Origin: HGM04593 sp045660825
Lineage (GTDB): Bacteria > Bacteroidota > Bacteroidia > Bacteroidales > Bacteroidaceae
Assembly: GCA_045660825.1 (NCBI GenBank)
Contig: JAZREN010000008.1
Location: forward strand, 1-64,000
Direction of reading: 5' to 3'
Length of the DNA: 64,000 nucleotides
Shown: in pieces, positions 9,346 to 18,113 of the stretch
How positions within the stretch are numbered: the first letter of the stretch is position 1
Layout: the number at the start of each line of letters is the position of its first letter
Translations under genes and position numbers: made by a program
The notes under the pieces: generated by a model
Seen by the model: the letters and a program-made list of their open reading frames with translations, nothing else
Databases searched by the model: none
Told to the model about the DNA's origin: nothing

Positions 9346-9356
9346 CAGTTCTGTCA

Positions 9357-9431
9357 TTGAGTTAAAGGATGTATCTTTTGGAATATGTATGATTCTTCCA
9401 AAAACATCCTTTAGCCTTCCAATTATCTCAA
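9357..9431. terminator. Large hairpin between convergent genes
   Basis: Inverted arms TAAAGGATGTATCTTTTGG (9363-9381 and on) and TTCCAAAAACATCCTTTA (9396-9413) form a long stem with a small bulge, with outer TTGAG/CTCAA pairing at 9357 and 9427. It separates the convergent Nudix and NADAR-like genes and probably acts as a bidirectional terminator. No long T-run follows. Confidence 0.55.
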
Positions 9432-9465
9432 CAACTGAATGTATGTAATGTGTATGATTGATGAA

Positions 9466-10446
9466 CTATAAATCCTGACAATCGCCATTAGGGAGAAGAT
9501 AATCAAGGACACTCTTCCAATCAGGGAATCTTTCTGAACCAAAATGTATCCATTCTCCCTCAAATTCGTTTGTTCCGTTCTTGCCTCGGTCATCTATCAA
9601 TATATCTCCTATGCATAGATTCTTGCAATGTGTGATAACCATCCGCTTGTGGAATACGTCGTCTAAATATCGGGTTATCCACATCACTTTGTCACTCCAT
9701 GCCGATGGATTTTTCCATGGCGCTGTTGAGAGTATGTAGCAGTCATAATGTTCATTAAGACGGTGCACTGCATCTATTGCACCGCTCATTGGCAACATCT
9801 GTCCAAACAATCCAGGAATCTCATCATATCTACCTTCATACTCTTTGAGAGTTTCTTTATTCTGTTTGGTCAATGCCGACTCAAAATCAACAAGCACACC
9901 ATCCATGTCGAAATAGAGGCGTTTCTTGCGTTGTGTGGTTCCGTTTTTGTTTATATCGTATGAATCCCGTAAATCTGTGAGCACAGAACAGAATTCCGAT
10001 TCTGTCAAGATGGTTTTGTATGAATTCTGTTCACCCTGACTATGATACAACTTCATTCCACGAGTTGACATTAAAGCCACACGGAAACGCTCATTCTGTT
10101 CAAACATGGCCTTGTATGCTCTGCGTATCAAGTTCTGAAAGTCTGTACTTTGACGGTTGATTGCAGAGCCTTTCCACCAAACAGTTTGATCTGTCTGCCA
10201 ATGAGCCGATGTCATATTCTTGGCATTTTTACCTTTCATGGAACATACTTGCCTCTGTTTATCTATATTCTGAAATTTCAATGATTGTAGGAAACCCTCC
10301 ATACTTCCGCATAGCACTCCTTCAAAACGAAATCCATTACTGCATAGGTTAGATAAAACATTGGCTGGATATGGACTCTTGCTCCATATGTCCAGTGCCC
10401 TGCCTCTCCACACCTGTAATTTTATATAAAAGTTCCTTAGTTTCAT
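9466..10446 (-). CDS. NADAR-like domain fused to a 5'(3')-deoxyribonucleotidase (NT5C) domain
   Basis: This 326-residue protein has two parts. Residues about 38-165 look like a NADAR/YbiA-type domain: CGSMEGFLQSLKF corresponds to the conserved E-Y-Q--KF helix, and KGKNAKN, a WW motif and RVALMSTRGMKLYHS follow in the expected order. NADAR domains bind ADP-ribose or NAD-related compounds, and some remove ADP-ribose from guanine. Residues about 174-320 are a HAD-fold nucleotidase of NT5C type with DMDGVLVDF (Asp180, Asp182), STAPWKNP (motif II), a Lys in ITHCKNL and DILIDDRG (motif IV). All HAD motifs are present. A fused nucleotide-salvage or nucleic-acid repair role is inferred. It is monocistronic, just downstream of tRNA-Leu on the same strand, and ends at a convergent hairpin. 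Confidence 0.6.
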   Translation of the reverse strand: MKLRNFYIKLQVWRGRALDIWSKSPYPANVLSNLCSNGFRFEGVLCGSMEGFLQSLKFQNIDKQRQVCSMKGKNAKNMTSAHWQTDQTVWWKGSAINRQSTDFQNLIRRAYKAMFEQNERFRVALMSTRGMKLYHSQGEQNSYKTILTESEFCSVLTDLRDSYDINKNGTTQRKKRLYFDMDGVLVDFESALTKQNKETLKEYEGRYDEIPGLFGQMLPMSGAIDAVHRLNEHYDCYILSTAPWKNPSAWSDKVMWITRYLDDVFHKRMVITHCKNLCIGDILIDDRGKNGTNEFEGEWIHFGSERFPDWKSVLDYLLPNGDCQDL

Positions 10447-10531
10447 TATGACTTTGTTTACTTTATATTTTAAGATGGGGATTTGATGAACTTTCTATCA
10501 TTAATTCCGAATTTATTTATCGGGTGAATGT

Positions 10532-10568
10532 AAAAAAGAGGAAAATTCTCTCGAAAATTCCTCTTTTG
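10532..10568 (-). terminator. Terminator after tRNA-Leu
   Basis: AAAAGAGGAA (10534-10543) pairs with TTCCTCTTTT (10558-10567), and on the minus strand a T-run follows directly. It lies 9 bp past the tRNA 3' end. Confidence 0.75.
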
Positions 10569-10576
10569 TCCAATCG

Positions 10577-10658
10577 TGCGCGTGATAGGACTCGAACCTA
10601 CACGTCGCAAAACACCAGATCCTAAGTCTGGCGCGTCTACCAATTTCGCCACACGCGC
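10577..10658 (-). tRNA. tRNA-Leu (anticodon TAG)
   Basis: An 82-nt cloverleaf reads on the minus strand. The acceptor stem GCGCGTG pairs with CACGCGC, with discriminator A at 10577. The D arm contains AAATTGGTAGACGC, the anticodon arm is CCAGA-CTTAGGA-TCTGG with anticodon TAG (reads CUA), a type-II variable arm is TGTTTTGCGACG, and the T arm is TAGGTTCGAGTCCTA. The 3' CCA is not encoded. The type-II variable arm and the anticodon agree on leucine. It is followed by a hairpin terminator and lies 50 bp after the S41 peptidase gene. Confidence 0.95.
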
Positions 10659-10708
10659 GACTGTCTTTGCTTTTGCGAGTGCAAAGGTAGGATAAAAAAC
10701 CGAGAAAA

Positions 10709-11749
10709 TCAACCTTCTTGCTCCTCTTTTTTGCTGTAGTACTCAAAAATAAGGGCTTTTGCTGTTTCAATTATGGTGTCACGTCCTTTCTGCCAATCTT
10801 CGCTTGTGATATTTACTTTAATGTCGGGCTCGATGCCGAACTCGGTGTGTCTGTAGTTTATATCGAGTGTGGGGCAGGCTGACAGGCGTACTCTCCAGCC
10901 GTTGGGCAGTGTGCTGTTGAGTGGCAAACCGCTGCCGCCGCCTGTCTTGTCGCCAACGATTGTAACGTGTGGCAACTCGCGCATAATCAATACAAACTGG
11001 TTGGCTGCGCTGTATACACTTCTATTGGTGAGCACCATCACCGGGCGTAGCCAACGCGAACCTTTGCTTGGTTCAAGATAGAGTGGCTCGGGGTTTGAAA
11101 AATCGTGGTGCCCTTTGCCTGTCTTGTGCTGCATGTAACCGTAGTGTAGCTCTTTCTCCAGGAATATCGATGCCAGTTTCTCGGCCGATGTAATCATTCC
11201 GCCGCCGTTGCCTCGAATATCCAGAATGATACCTTTGCACTCTTTAAGGTTATAAAGCATGAGTGACAGGTTGTTTGTACCGAAACTGCCCGAGAAACTC
11301 TCAACGTATACATAGCCTATGCTATCGGGGAGAATGGTGTATCTGATGCTGTTGGTGAGTTTGAAGTCTGTGCCAAGATAGTTTCGCTGTATCGAGTCGC
11401 TGAAATTTACGGGTTCCTTCAGCTTCCACTCCCAATAGTAGCTTGTGCCGAACATTGACGTGAGGTTTACATGCCCGTCGCGCAGTTCTCCAAGCATGTC
11501 GCCAAGCGCATCGAAGAGTGTGATTTCGTTGCTACAGGTGTCGACTATGGGCTTGTATTTGTCATATACTGCATCCCAATCGAGCCCATACTCTTCCTCG
11601 GCCTGTGCAAAGAAGCAGTAACGCTCGTCAACGAGCTGCCACAGCGCCTCGAAGTTTTCGTTTCCGCAGCCCTCGAACTCTTCCTCGCCAATGCAGCTTG
11701 TGAGCAGTGCAATGGGTAGAATCAGGTATGTAAGAAATCTTTTCATCAT
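10709..11749 (-). CDS. S41 family peptidase lipoprotein (C-terminal processing protease-like)
   Basis: This is a 346-residue predicted lipoprotein with signal peptide and lipobox LLTSC (Cys19). It belongs to the S41 tail-specific protease family. IILDIRGNGGG is the conserved strand-loop, NRSVYSAANQF carries the candidate nucleophile Ser, VTIVGDKTGGG contains the Lys of the Ser-Lys dyad, and the C-terminal GIEPDIKV matches the family end motif. No clear PDZ domain is seen between residues 100 and 170. The start MMKRF has two candidate ATGs. It lies 6 bp after the DUF3316-like gene and is likely the last gene of the parC run. The protein substrate is unknown. Confidence 0.85.
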   Translation of the reverse strand: MMKRFLTYLILPIALLTSCIGEEEFEGCGNENFEALWQLVDERYCFFAQAEEEYGLDWDAVYDKYKPIVDTCSNEITLFDALGDMLGELRDGHVNLTSMFGTSYYWEWKLKEPVNFSDSIQRNYLGTDFKLTNSIRYTILPDSIGYVYVESFSGSFGTNNLSLMLYNLKECKGIILDIRGNGGGMITSAEKLASIFLEKELHYGYMQHKTGKGHHDFSNPEPLYLEPSKGSRWLRPVMVLTNRSVYSAANQFVLIMRELPHVTIVGDKTGGGSGLPLNSTLPNGWRVRLSACPTLDINYRHTEFGIEPDIKVNITSEDWQKGRDTIIETAKALIFEYYSKKEEQEG

Positions 11750-11755
11750 AGTCCT

Positions 11756-12604
11756 TTAATATGGCGAGTAATCGTTTAGTCTGTTGCTTTTCTTTACTTT
11801 GAATATTGTCCTTGTGAATCCAATAGAAAAGGTGTTGCGGTATATGTGGCAGTTTATGTCGTTTATACGGCTCTGGTACATGTCGGCAATGTATGAAAGG
11901 CGCAGTGTGGTGGCTTTGATTGGTATGTCGAGCGATAGCATGTGGCGCCACGATGGGTTATTGCCGGGGTGGGTGAATGCCACAATGTTCTTGGCGTGCC
12001 CAAGACCGAAAATCTCGTAGTAGCTTTGCCCGAACTCGGGGGCGAACATCGCGCCTATGAGCGGGATGTCAATCTGGTAACGTGCAATCCACTCGCTGCG
12101 TAGTACCGGGAAATGGTATATCGCCATTCCGCTTGCGGCAAGTGCCGTGCGTAGCTTGGCTGCAGCCGGGTTGTTGCCACCTGCCGGGTTGTAGAGTGCG
12201 CCGCCCTCAAGCTGAATCTGTGCTCCGGCAAGCAAGGTAAGGCCTTGCGCGACCTTGCAAGGATGGTATCCGCTCCAGTTGTAGCTTATGAGGGCTGCGT
12301 ATTGGAGATTGCTGCCCTGTATGGCATAGCCGGCTGTGATGTTCAATAGTTTCTGGTATTTCCAATGGTAGTTGCCGGTGCATGCATCGCGGAATGCTTC
12401 GTGGCTGTAGTTAAGACCCAACCCTTTGTGGTTGTAGTTGCTCAGGTATGTGTCGAGGTTGTTGAGCAGCGTCACGCCTAACTGTGAACTCTTTACTACA
12501 ATACGCTCAGGGATAATGGTGTCGGTTACAATATATTGAGCCCTTGACATTGCCGGTAGTGCCAACAATGCAAGGGCTGTAATTATGATGCGTATTGTTC
12601 TCAT
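11756..12604 (-). CDS. DUF3316-like predicted outer-membrane protein
   Basis: This 282-residue secreted protein has a signal peptide ending near SRAQ (residue 23). The mature part has alternating short strands ending in aromatic residues (NITAGYAIQG, LSYIADMYQ, NTFSIGFTRTIF), consistent with a small beta barrel. The general layout is like the Bacteroidetes DUF3316 family, but the name is tentative. Its start codon overlaps the parC stop by 4 bp (ATGA), so translation is coupled, although no functional link with topoisomerase IV is evident. It is 6 bp upstream of the S41 peptidase gene. Confidence 0.65.
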   Translation of the reverse strand: MRTIRIIITALALLALPAMSRAQYIVTDTIIPERIVVKSSQLGVTLLNNLDTYLSNYNHKGLGLNYSHEAFRDACTGNYHWKYQKLLNITAGYAIQGSNLQYAALISYNWSGYHPCKVAQGLTLLAGAQIQLEGGALYNPAGGNNPAAAKLRTALAASGMAIYHFPVLRSEWIARYQIDIPLIGAMFAPEFGQSYYEIFGLGHAKNIVAFTHPGNNPSWRHMLSLDIPIKATTLRLSYIADMYQSRINDINCHIYRNTFSIGFTRTIFKVKKSNRLNDYSPY

Positions 12605-15264
12605 TCGCTTTCGCTTTCAAAGAGTGACAGCTGTTCGCCTGTCTCTGTTGCGGGTCCTTCATCTTCGGGTTCCTCAGGTACCTCGGGTGGCGGCGGGAAC
12701 TTTGTAGGTTCAAGTTCTATAATCTCGTCAATCTCGTAGGTGGTAAGTCGTTTGCCACGTGCCTTGTAGCTCTTTACGCCAATGAACTCGTCGACCTCAA
12801 TTACCAATGGCTCGCGGAAGTTGTCGTTGCCACCGAACATCACCTGTATGCGTGGGAATGGTGTCTCGCTGAACCAGATGAGTTGGTTGTCCTTGTTTTC
12901 GCCAAGACAGTTCTGTCGGCGTGCACCGGCTTCGAGGGTGAATCGCTTGATGTATGGATATCCCTGTTGCGATGCGTCGTAGAGCGCTGCGCTCCAAACC
13001 TTGGCGGGGTCGAACTTCTCAATTACCATGAGGTCGTCGTCAAAGTGGTTGTTCAAGTCAACTGGCATGATGTCGAACTCACCGTTCTTGCGTATTGCAA
13101 GTATCTTGTCGTCGTTGTGGAACTCGCCCAAATATTCACCATGGTTGTCGAAATTGATGCGCAGGATGTCGCGGTCGAACCATACCTGGCGGCCGCCAAG
13201 CGTTGAACTGCCGTGCTTCTTGAGCGTAATGCGCAGAACCTCGTTCTTGGTGAGTATGTTACCCATTGACTGGCGTCCCTTTATGGCGATGGTGCTGAAA
13301 TCCTTCTCGATGATGGAGTTCCTGAGTCTTGGGTTGGGGCGTAGCATAACCTTGATGATCTCGGCCTCACCGTTGGGGTTGGCTGTGAAGTATGCAACCT
13401 TTGAACCGGGCGTGCCTTGTGTGAGGTCGTACTCGCGGTCGCGTGTCATGCCGGTGGCGGCAAAGCGCTTGATGTAGTGTATGCCGTTCTTTCCGTCGCG
13501 GTACACAACGTTGTATATGGTGCGCTTGTCATTCTTTTTGAATACATCGACGTATATAACGTTCTTGCCCACGAAAAGCTTTTCGCTCACCTTGACAATC
13601 TTGTACTTTCCGTCCTTGTAGAAGAGGATAATGTCGTCGATGTCGGAGCAGTTGGTGACGAACTCGTCCTTTTTGAGTGATGTTCCGATGAATCCTTCGG
13701 CGCGGTTTATATAAAGCTTCTGGTTTGCCTCCACAACCTTTGCTGCCACAATGGTGTCGAAGTTGCGTATCTCGGTCTGGCGTGGATAGCGCGCACCATA
13801 TTTCTCCTTGAGCATGGTGAACCACTTGATGGTTACGGCTGTCATCTGTCCAAGCTGCTTGTCAATGTCGGCAATGTCCTTCTTAAGGCGTGCAATCAGC
13901 TCCTCGGCCTTCTCCTTGTTGAAACGCAGGATACGTGCCATCTTTATCTCCATCAGACGCAACAGGTCGTCGCGGGTGATTTCGCGTATGAAATCCTTCT
14001 TGTATGGCTCAAGGCGCAGGTCGATGTGTGCAAGAGCGCTGTCCATGTCGGGTGCCTGCTCGAACTCCTTGTCCTTGTATATGCGCTCCTCAATGAAGAT
14101 GCTCTCCAATGAAGCAAAGTGCAACTGTTCGAGCAGCTCGCCCTTGCGAATCTGTAATTCAAGGCGCAACAGTTCCTTTGTGCTGTCGACCGAACGGCGT
14201 AACAGTTCGCTCACGGTGAGGAACACCGGTGTCTGGTTGTCGATTACGCAGCAGCATGGAGTGATGCTTATCTCGCAGTCGGTAAAGGCGTAGAGCGCGT
14301 CAATGGTCTTGTCGCTCGAAACACCGGGTGCAAGCTGCACAAGAATCTCTACCTTGTCCGATGTGTTGTCGTCAATCTTGCGTATCTTGATTTTTCCGTT
14401 GTCCACAGCCTTGAGGATTGACTCAATGACGAGAGGTGTTGTCTTGCCGAATGGTATCTCGGTGATGGTCAGCGTCTTGTTGTCGTCCGATTTTGTAATC
14501 TTTGCACGTATGCGTACACGGCCGGTGCGGTCACCATCGTGGTAGCGCGAAACGTCGATGCAGCCACCGGTCTGGAAATCGGGGTAGAGCTGGAACTCCT
14601 CGTTCTTGAGGTATGATATCGCTGCGTCGCACACCTCGTTGAAGTTGTGCGGCAGAATCTTTGATGACAGACCCACGGCAATACCCTCAACGCCGTGTAC
14701 CAGCAACAACGGGAATTTGACAGGCAAGGTAATAGGCTCCTTGTTGCGGCCGTCGTACGATAGCTTCCACTCCGTCGTCTTGGGGTTGAAGACCACGTCG
14801 TGCGCAAAGTGTGACAGACGTGCCTCAATGTATCGTGGCGCAGCTGCAGAGTCGCCGGTGAGGATGTTGCCCCAGTTTCCCTGGCAGTCTATGAGGTAGT
14901 CTTTCTGTCCCATCTGCACCAAGGCACCGGCAATTGATGCATCGCCGTGTGGGTGGTACTGCATGGTGTGTCCCACCACGTTCGCCACTTTGTTGTAGCG
15001 CCCGTCGTCGAGTTCGCGCATTGCGTGCAGGATGCGTCGTTGCACGGGCTTCAGTCCGTCGTACAAGTGCGGTACCGCACGCTCCAGAATAACGTATGAG
15101 GCATAGTCAAGGAACCAGTTGCGGTACATGCCTGTCAACTTGTGCCTTACGTCGCCGCTCTCGTGGTACTGACTGTGTTCGGTAGCTTCGCCATCGGCAC
15201 CCGCGGTGTTTTCTTCGGCATTCGCGTCGATGATATTCTCGTCAAGTTCGTCGTTGTAATCCAT
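12601..15264 (-). CDS. parC: DNA topoisomerase IV subunit A (type IIA topoisomerase, ParC-like)
   Basis: This 887-residue protein cuts and rejoins DNA for decatenation in complex with the ParE subunit. A charged N-terminal tail (1-35) precedes the winged-helix domain: RHKLTGMYRNWFLDYASYVI, GLKPVQRRILHAM and HPHGDAS at 104-110, with catalytic Tyr145 in AAPRYIEARLS. The tower and coiled-coil gate are followed by a degenerate beta-pinwheel with repeats such as KDGKYKIVKV. The acidic C-terminal tail ends near position 12600. In the quinolone pocket, Ala109 and Gly113 occupy the places of the usual Ser and acidic residue (GyrA Ser83/Asp87 numbering). It is first in a three-gene run. GyrA is normally longer-tailed and separately encoded, so I favour ParC. 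Confidence 0.9.
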   Translation of the reverse strand: MDYNDELDENIIDANAEENTAGADGEATEHSQYHESGDVRHKLTGMYRNWFLDYASYVILERAVPHLYDGLKPVQRRILHAMRELDDGRYNKVANVVGHTMQYHPHGDASIAGALVQMGQKDYLIDCQGNWGNILTGDSAAAPRYIEARLSHFAHDVVFNPKTTEWKLSYDGRNKEPITLPVKFPLLLVHGVEGIAVGLSSKILPHNFNEVCDAAISYLKNEEFQLYPDFQTGGCIDVSRYHDGDRTGRVRIRAKITKSDDNKTLTITEIPFGKTTPLVIESILKAVDNGKIKIRKIDDNTSDKVEILVQLAPGVSSDKTIDALYAFTDCEISITPCCCVIDNQTPVFLTVSELLRRSVDSTKELLRLELQIRKGELLEQLHFASLESIFIEERIYKDKEFEQAPDMDSALAHIDLRLEPYKKDFIREITRDDLLRLMEIKMARILRFNKEKAEELIARLKKDIADIDKQLGQMTAVTIKWFTMLKEKYGARYPRQTEIRNFDTIVAAKVVEANQKLYINRAEGFIGTSLKKDEFVTNCSDIDDIILFYKDGKYKIVKVSEKLFVGKNVIYVDVFKKNDKRTIYNVVYRDGKNGIHYIKRFAATGMTRDREYDLTQGTPGSKVAYFTANPNGEAEIIKVMLRPNPRLRNSIIEKDFSTIAIKGRQSMGNILTKNEVLRITLKKHGSSTLGGRQVWFDRDILRINFDNHGEYLGEFHNDDKILAIRKNGEFDIMPVDLNNHFDDDLMVIEKFDPAKVWSAALYDASQQGYPYIKRFTLEAGARRQNCLGENKDNQLIWFSETPFPRIQVMFGGNDNFREPLVIEVDEFIGVKSYKARGKRLTTYEIDEIIELEPTKFPPPPEVPEEPEDEGPATETGEQLSLFESESE

Positions 15265-15561
15265 AGTCTTGCAATGAGCTGTGCGCTCTGCTATTGTTAG
15301 GTTTTAGGACTTTGTGTCAATTAATCTGCGAATATAATCAAAATTAACGAAAAAATGAAATTTCGATGGATTTTGGGCTTATTGATAACGTTTCGCGCCA
15401 GGCAAGGCAAGCTTCTCGGGGTATTCCGTCGCGCGGTCAGAAAAAGGCTCTTGCTTTGAAAAATGGCTGAGTACACCCATTATTCTCGTTTATTTGTCAT
15501 TATATTTGAATGTTTTTGGAACAAACAGCCCGTTTAGTCAAGTTTTTTCCTTAAAAAACAC

Positions 15562-15569
15562 TATCTTTG
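15562..15569 (+). promoter_or_regulatory. -7 box for glyS
   Basis: TATCTTTG fits TAnnTTTG. The predicted start of transcription is about 15573, downstream of the in-frame ATG at 15571, which rules out that ATG and supports ATG 15610. The 15265-15560 stretch otherwise shows no gene, only AT-rich sequence and an unexplained GC-rich patch near 15395-15440. Confidence 0.6.
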
Positions 15570-15609
15570 CATGATAATTGTAGACTATAATATAAATTTA
15601 AATAAAACT

Positions 15610-17151
15610 ATGGCACAGGAAGATGTATTTAAGAAAGTAGTTGCGCATTGCAAAGAGTATGGTTTCGTGTTCCCTTCAAGCGACATTTATGATGGCTTGG
15701 GCGCAGTGTACGACTACGGACAGATGGGTGTAGAACTCAAGAACAATATCAAGACCTATTGGTGGCAGAGCATGGTGTTGCTCCATGACAACATCGTAGG
15801 TATTGACTCGGCTATCTTCATGCATCCGACAATCTGGAAGGCATCGGGTCACGTTGACGCATTCAATGATCCCCTCATTGACAACCGCGACTCAAAGAAG
15901 CGCTATCGCGCTGATGTCCTCATCGAGGAGCAGATAGCAAAGTATGAGGAGAAGATGGAGAAGGAGGCTGCAAAGGCTGCAAAGCGTTTTGGCGATTCTT
16001 TCAACCGCGAACTCTTTATGGAGACAAATCCAAAGGTTCTTGCCGAGAAGGAGAAGCGCGATGCTTTGCAGGCACGTTTTGCAAAGGCGCTCAACGATAT
16101 GAACCTTGAGGAACTCCGTCAGATTATCATCGACGAGGAGATCGCATGCCCAATCTCCGGTACACGTAACTGGACCGAGGTGCGCCAGTTCAACCTCATG
16201 TTCTCAACCGAGATGGGTTCAACAGCCGACGGTGCAATGAAGGTTTACCTTCGTCCCGAGACTGCTCAGGGTATCTTCGTGAACTACCTCAACGTGCAGA
16301 AGACAGGCCGCATGCGCATTCCATTCGGTATCGCACAGATTGGTAAGGCATTCCGTAACGAGATTGTAGCACGTCAGTTCATCTTCCGTATGCGCGAGTT
16401 CGAGCAGATGGAGATGCAGTTCTTCGTACGCCCCGGTAGCGAGCTCGAGTGGTTCAACAAGTGGAAGGAGACACGTCTTGCATGGCACAAGGCTCTTGGT
16501 TTCGGCGACGATGCATACCGTTACCACGATCACGAGAAACTTGCACACTATGCAAACGCTGCCACCGACATCGAGTTCCGCATGCCATTCGGTTTCAAGG
16601 AGGTTGAGGGTATCCACTCACGTACCAATTTCGACCTTGGCCAGCACGAGAAATATTCGGGCAAGAACATCAAGTATTTCGATCCCGAGACAAACGAGAG
16701 CTATGTTCCATATGTAATTGAGACATCAATCGGTGTTGACCGCATGTTCCTCAGCGTAATGTGTGCATCATACTGCGAGGAGCAGCTCGAGAATGGCGAG
16801 ACACGCGTAGTTCTCCGCTTGCCTGCCGCTCTTGCTCCAGTGAAGCTTGCGGTGTTGCCTTTGGTTAAGAAGGACGGTCTGCCCGAGAAGGCTCGTGAAA
16901 TCATGAATGAACTCAAGTTCAACTTCAACTGTTATTACGAGGAGAAGGACTCTATCGGTAAGCGCTACCGTCGTATGGACGCAATCGGTACTCCTTACTG
17001 TGTTACAGTTGACCACCAGACATTGGAGGACGGCATGGTTACACTCCGCGAGCGCGACACAATGGAGCAGCGTCGTGTTGCAATTGCAGATTTGCGTAAT
17101 ATTATCCAGGATAATGTAAGCATCACATCTATTTTGAAGAAATTGTCTTAA
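15610..17151 (+). CDS. glyS: Glycyl-tRNA synthetase, single-chain (eukaryote-like) type
   Basis: This 513-residue class II synthetase attaches glycine to tRNA-Gly. MAQEDVFKKVVAHCKEYGF is the usual start. The following segment IYDGLGAVYDYGQMGVELK is the family hallmark. Motif 2 is visible as IGKAFRNEIVARQFIFRMRE, motif 3 as SIGVDRMFLSV, and the C-terminal anticodon-binding domain begins near ALAPVKLAVLPLV. Length is normal for the homodimeric alpha2 form found in Bacteroidetes. The start was chosen at ATG 15610 because the -7 box lies at 15562-15569. The FKBP lipoprotein gene follows after 9 bp, so the two may be cotranscribed. Confidence 0.95.
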   Translation: MAQEDVFKKVVAHCKEYGFVFPSSDIYDGLGAVYDYGQMGVELKNNIKTYWWQSMVLLHDNIVGIDSAIFMHPTIWKASGHVDAFNDPLIDNRDSKKRYRADVLIEEQIAKYEEKMEKEAAKAAKRFGDSFNRELFMETNPKVLAEKEKRDALQARFAKALNDMNLEELRQIIIDEEIACPISGTRNWTEVRQFNLMFSTEMGSTADGAMKVYLRPETAQGIFVNYLNVQKTGRMRIPFGIAQIGKAFRNEIVARQFIFRMREFEQMEMQFFVRPGSELEWFNKWKETRLAWHKALGFGDDAYRYHDHEKLAHYANAATDIEFRMPFGFKEVEGIHSRTNFDLGQHEKYSGKNIKYFDPETNESYVPYVIETSIGVDRMFLSVMCASYCEEQLENGETRVVLRLPAALAPVKLAVLPLVKKDGLPEKAREIMNELKFNFNCYYEEKDSIGKRYRRMDAIGTPYCVTVDHQTLEDGMVTLRERDTMEQRRVAIADLRNIIQDNVSITSILKKLS

Positions 17152-17160
17152 TAACAGATA

Positions 17161-17736
17161 ATGAAAAGTATCAGAATATTGTTCACTCTCACCTTGTCGG
17201 TCCTTTTTGGACTGACATCGTGCGAGGAGACCACCGAGGTTGGCGAGTTCGACAACTGGCAGCAACGTAACACCCAGTATGTTGATTCTATAGCAGCCGA
17301 GGCCCGTGCCAACACCTATGGCGACTGGAAGATTTTCCTCGAAGATGGACTCGATGCTTCAAAACAGTGGGGCAACGAATGCTATGTATATTGCCGGGTA
17401 ATAGAGGATGGCACCGGTAAGGAGCATCCGCTTTATACCGACAGTGTCCTTGTAAACTACAGTGGACGCCTTATTCCATCAGCAACTTACCCCGATGGCT
17501 ATCAGTTCGACAGCAGCTACAAGGGTGAGTTCAATCCTTCGTTCAATGTACCTGTAGGTATGCCTCTTTCGGGTACAGTCCCCGGTTTCAGCACCGCGGT
17601 GCAGCAGATGGTCGATGGTGATGTGTGGAAGGTGTATATCCCTTATCAGCTTGGATATGGCGAGAATGCATCGGCTTCAATCCCTGCTTGTTCGACATTG
17701 ATATTTGATATAAACCTTGTTTCTTTTCATCGTTAA
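17161..17736 (+). CDS. FKBP-type peptidyl-prolyl isomerase lipoprotein
   Basis: This 191-residue lipoprotein (lipobox GLTSC, Cys21) is predicted in the periplasm or outer membrane. The C-terminal half (about 95-190) is an FKBP domain: DSVLVNYSGRL, FDSSYKGEF, PGFSTAVQQMVDGDVWKVYI, QLGYGENASASIPACSTLIF and DINLV. The usual VPGWxEALxxM and YGxxxxxxIPxxSxLxFxVEL patterns are recognisable, so isomerase activity on proline bonds in exported proteins is likely. The N-terminal 70 residues are a helical dimerisation-like linker. It follows glyS by 9 bp and precedes the DUF3467 gene by 12 bp. Confidence 0.9.
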   Translation: MKSIRILFTLTLSVLFGLTSCEETTEVGEFDNWQQRNTQYVDSIAAEARANTYGDWKIFLEDGLDASKQWGNECYVYCRVIEDGTGKEHPLYTDSVLVNYSGRLIPSATYPDGYQFDSSYKGEFNPSFNVPVGMPLSGTVPGFSTAVQQMVDGDVWKVYIPYQLGYGENASASIPACSTLIFDINLVSFHR

Positions 17737-17748
17737 ACAGTTCTAGTT

Positions 17749-18051
17749 ATGGAATTAAAGGAGAATCAGTTGCAGATAGAGCTCAAGGAGGATATTGCCG
17801 AGGGTACATATGCCAACCTTGCAATCATTGCCCATTCAACATCGGAGTTCGTGCTCGATTTCGTGCGCATGATGCCGGGTATCAGCAAGGCAAAGGTGAA
17901 GTCGAGAATTGTTATGACACCCGAGCATGCTAAGCGTCTTGCGCTTGCCTTGCAGGACAACCTCATGAGATACGAGGCTCAGTTCGGTGAGATACGCTTG
18001 CCCGAGCGTGGTGGATATGCCGCGGGGGAGCCGTTTAAGGTTGAAGCGTAA
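17749..18051 (+). CDS. DUF3467 family protein
   Basis: This 100-residue cytoplasmic protein matches DUF3467: QLQIELKEDIAEGTYANLA at the start, then SEFVLDFVRMMPGISKAKV, SRIVMTPEHAKRLALALQDN and a terminal FGEIRLPE. The family is common in Bacteroidetes and its biochemical role is not known to me. It is the third gene of the glyS-FKBP-DUF3467 run, spaced 12 bp from the FKBP gene, and is followed by a perfect hairpin terminator. Confidence 0.85.
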   Translation: MELKENQLQIELKEDIAEGTYANLAIIAHSTSEFVLDFVRMMPGISKAKVKSRIVMTPEHAKRLALALQDNLMRYEAQFGEIRLPERGGYAAGEPFKVEA

Positions 18052-18067
18052 AGAAAGCCTATTTCTA

Positions 18068-18111
18068 TACATAAAAAGAGTCACGCAAATTTGCGTGACT
18101 CTTTTTATGTA
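18068..18111. terminator. Bidirectional terminator
   Basis: A perfect inverted repeat has 22-bp arms (TACATAAAAAGAGTCACGCA and complement, centre AAATTT). It gives a GC stem flanked by A-run and T-run on both strands, between the convergent DUF3467 and AraC genes. Confidence 0.9.
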
Positions 18112-18113
18112 CA

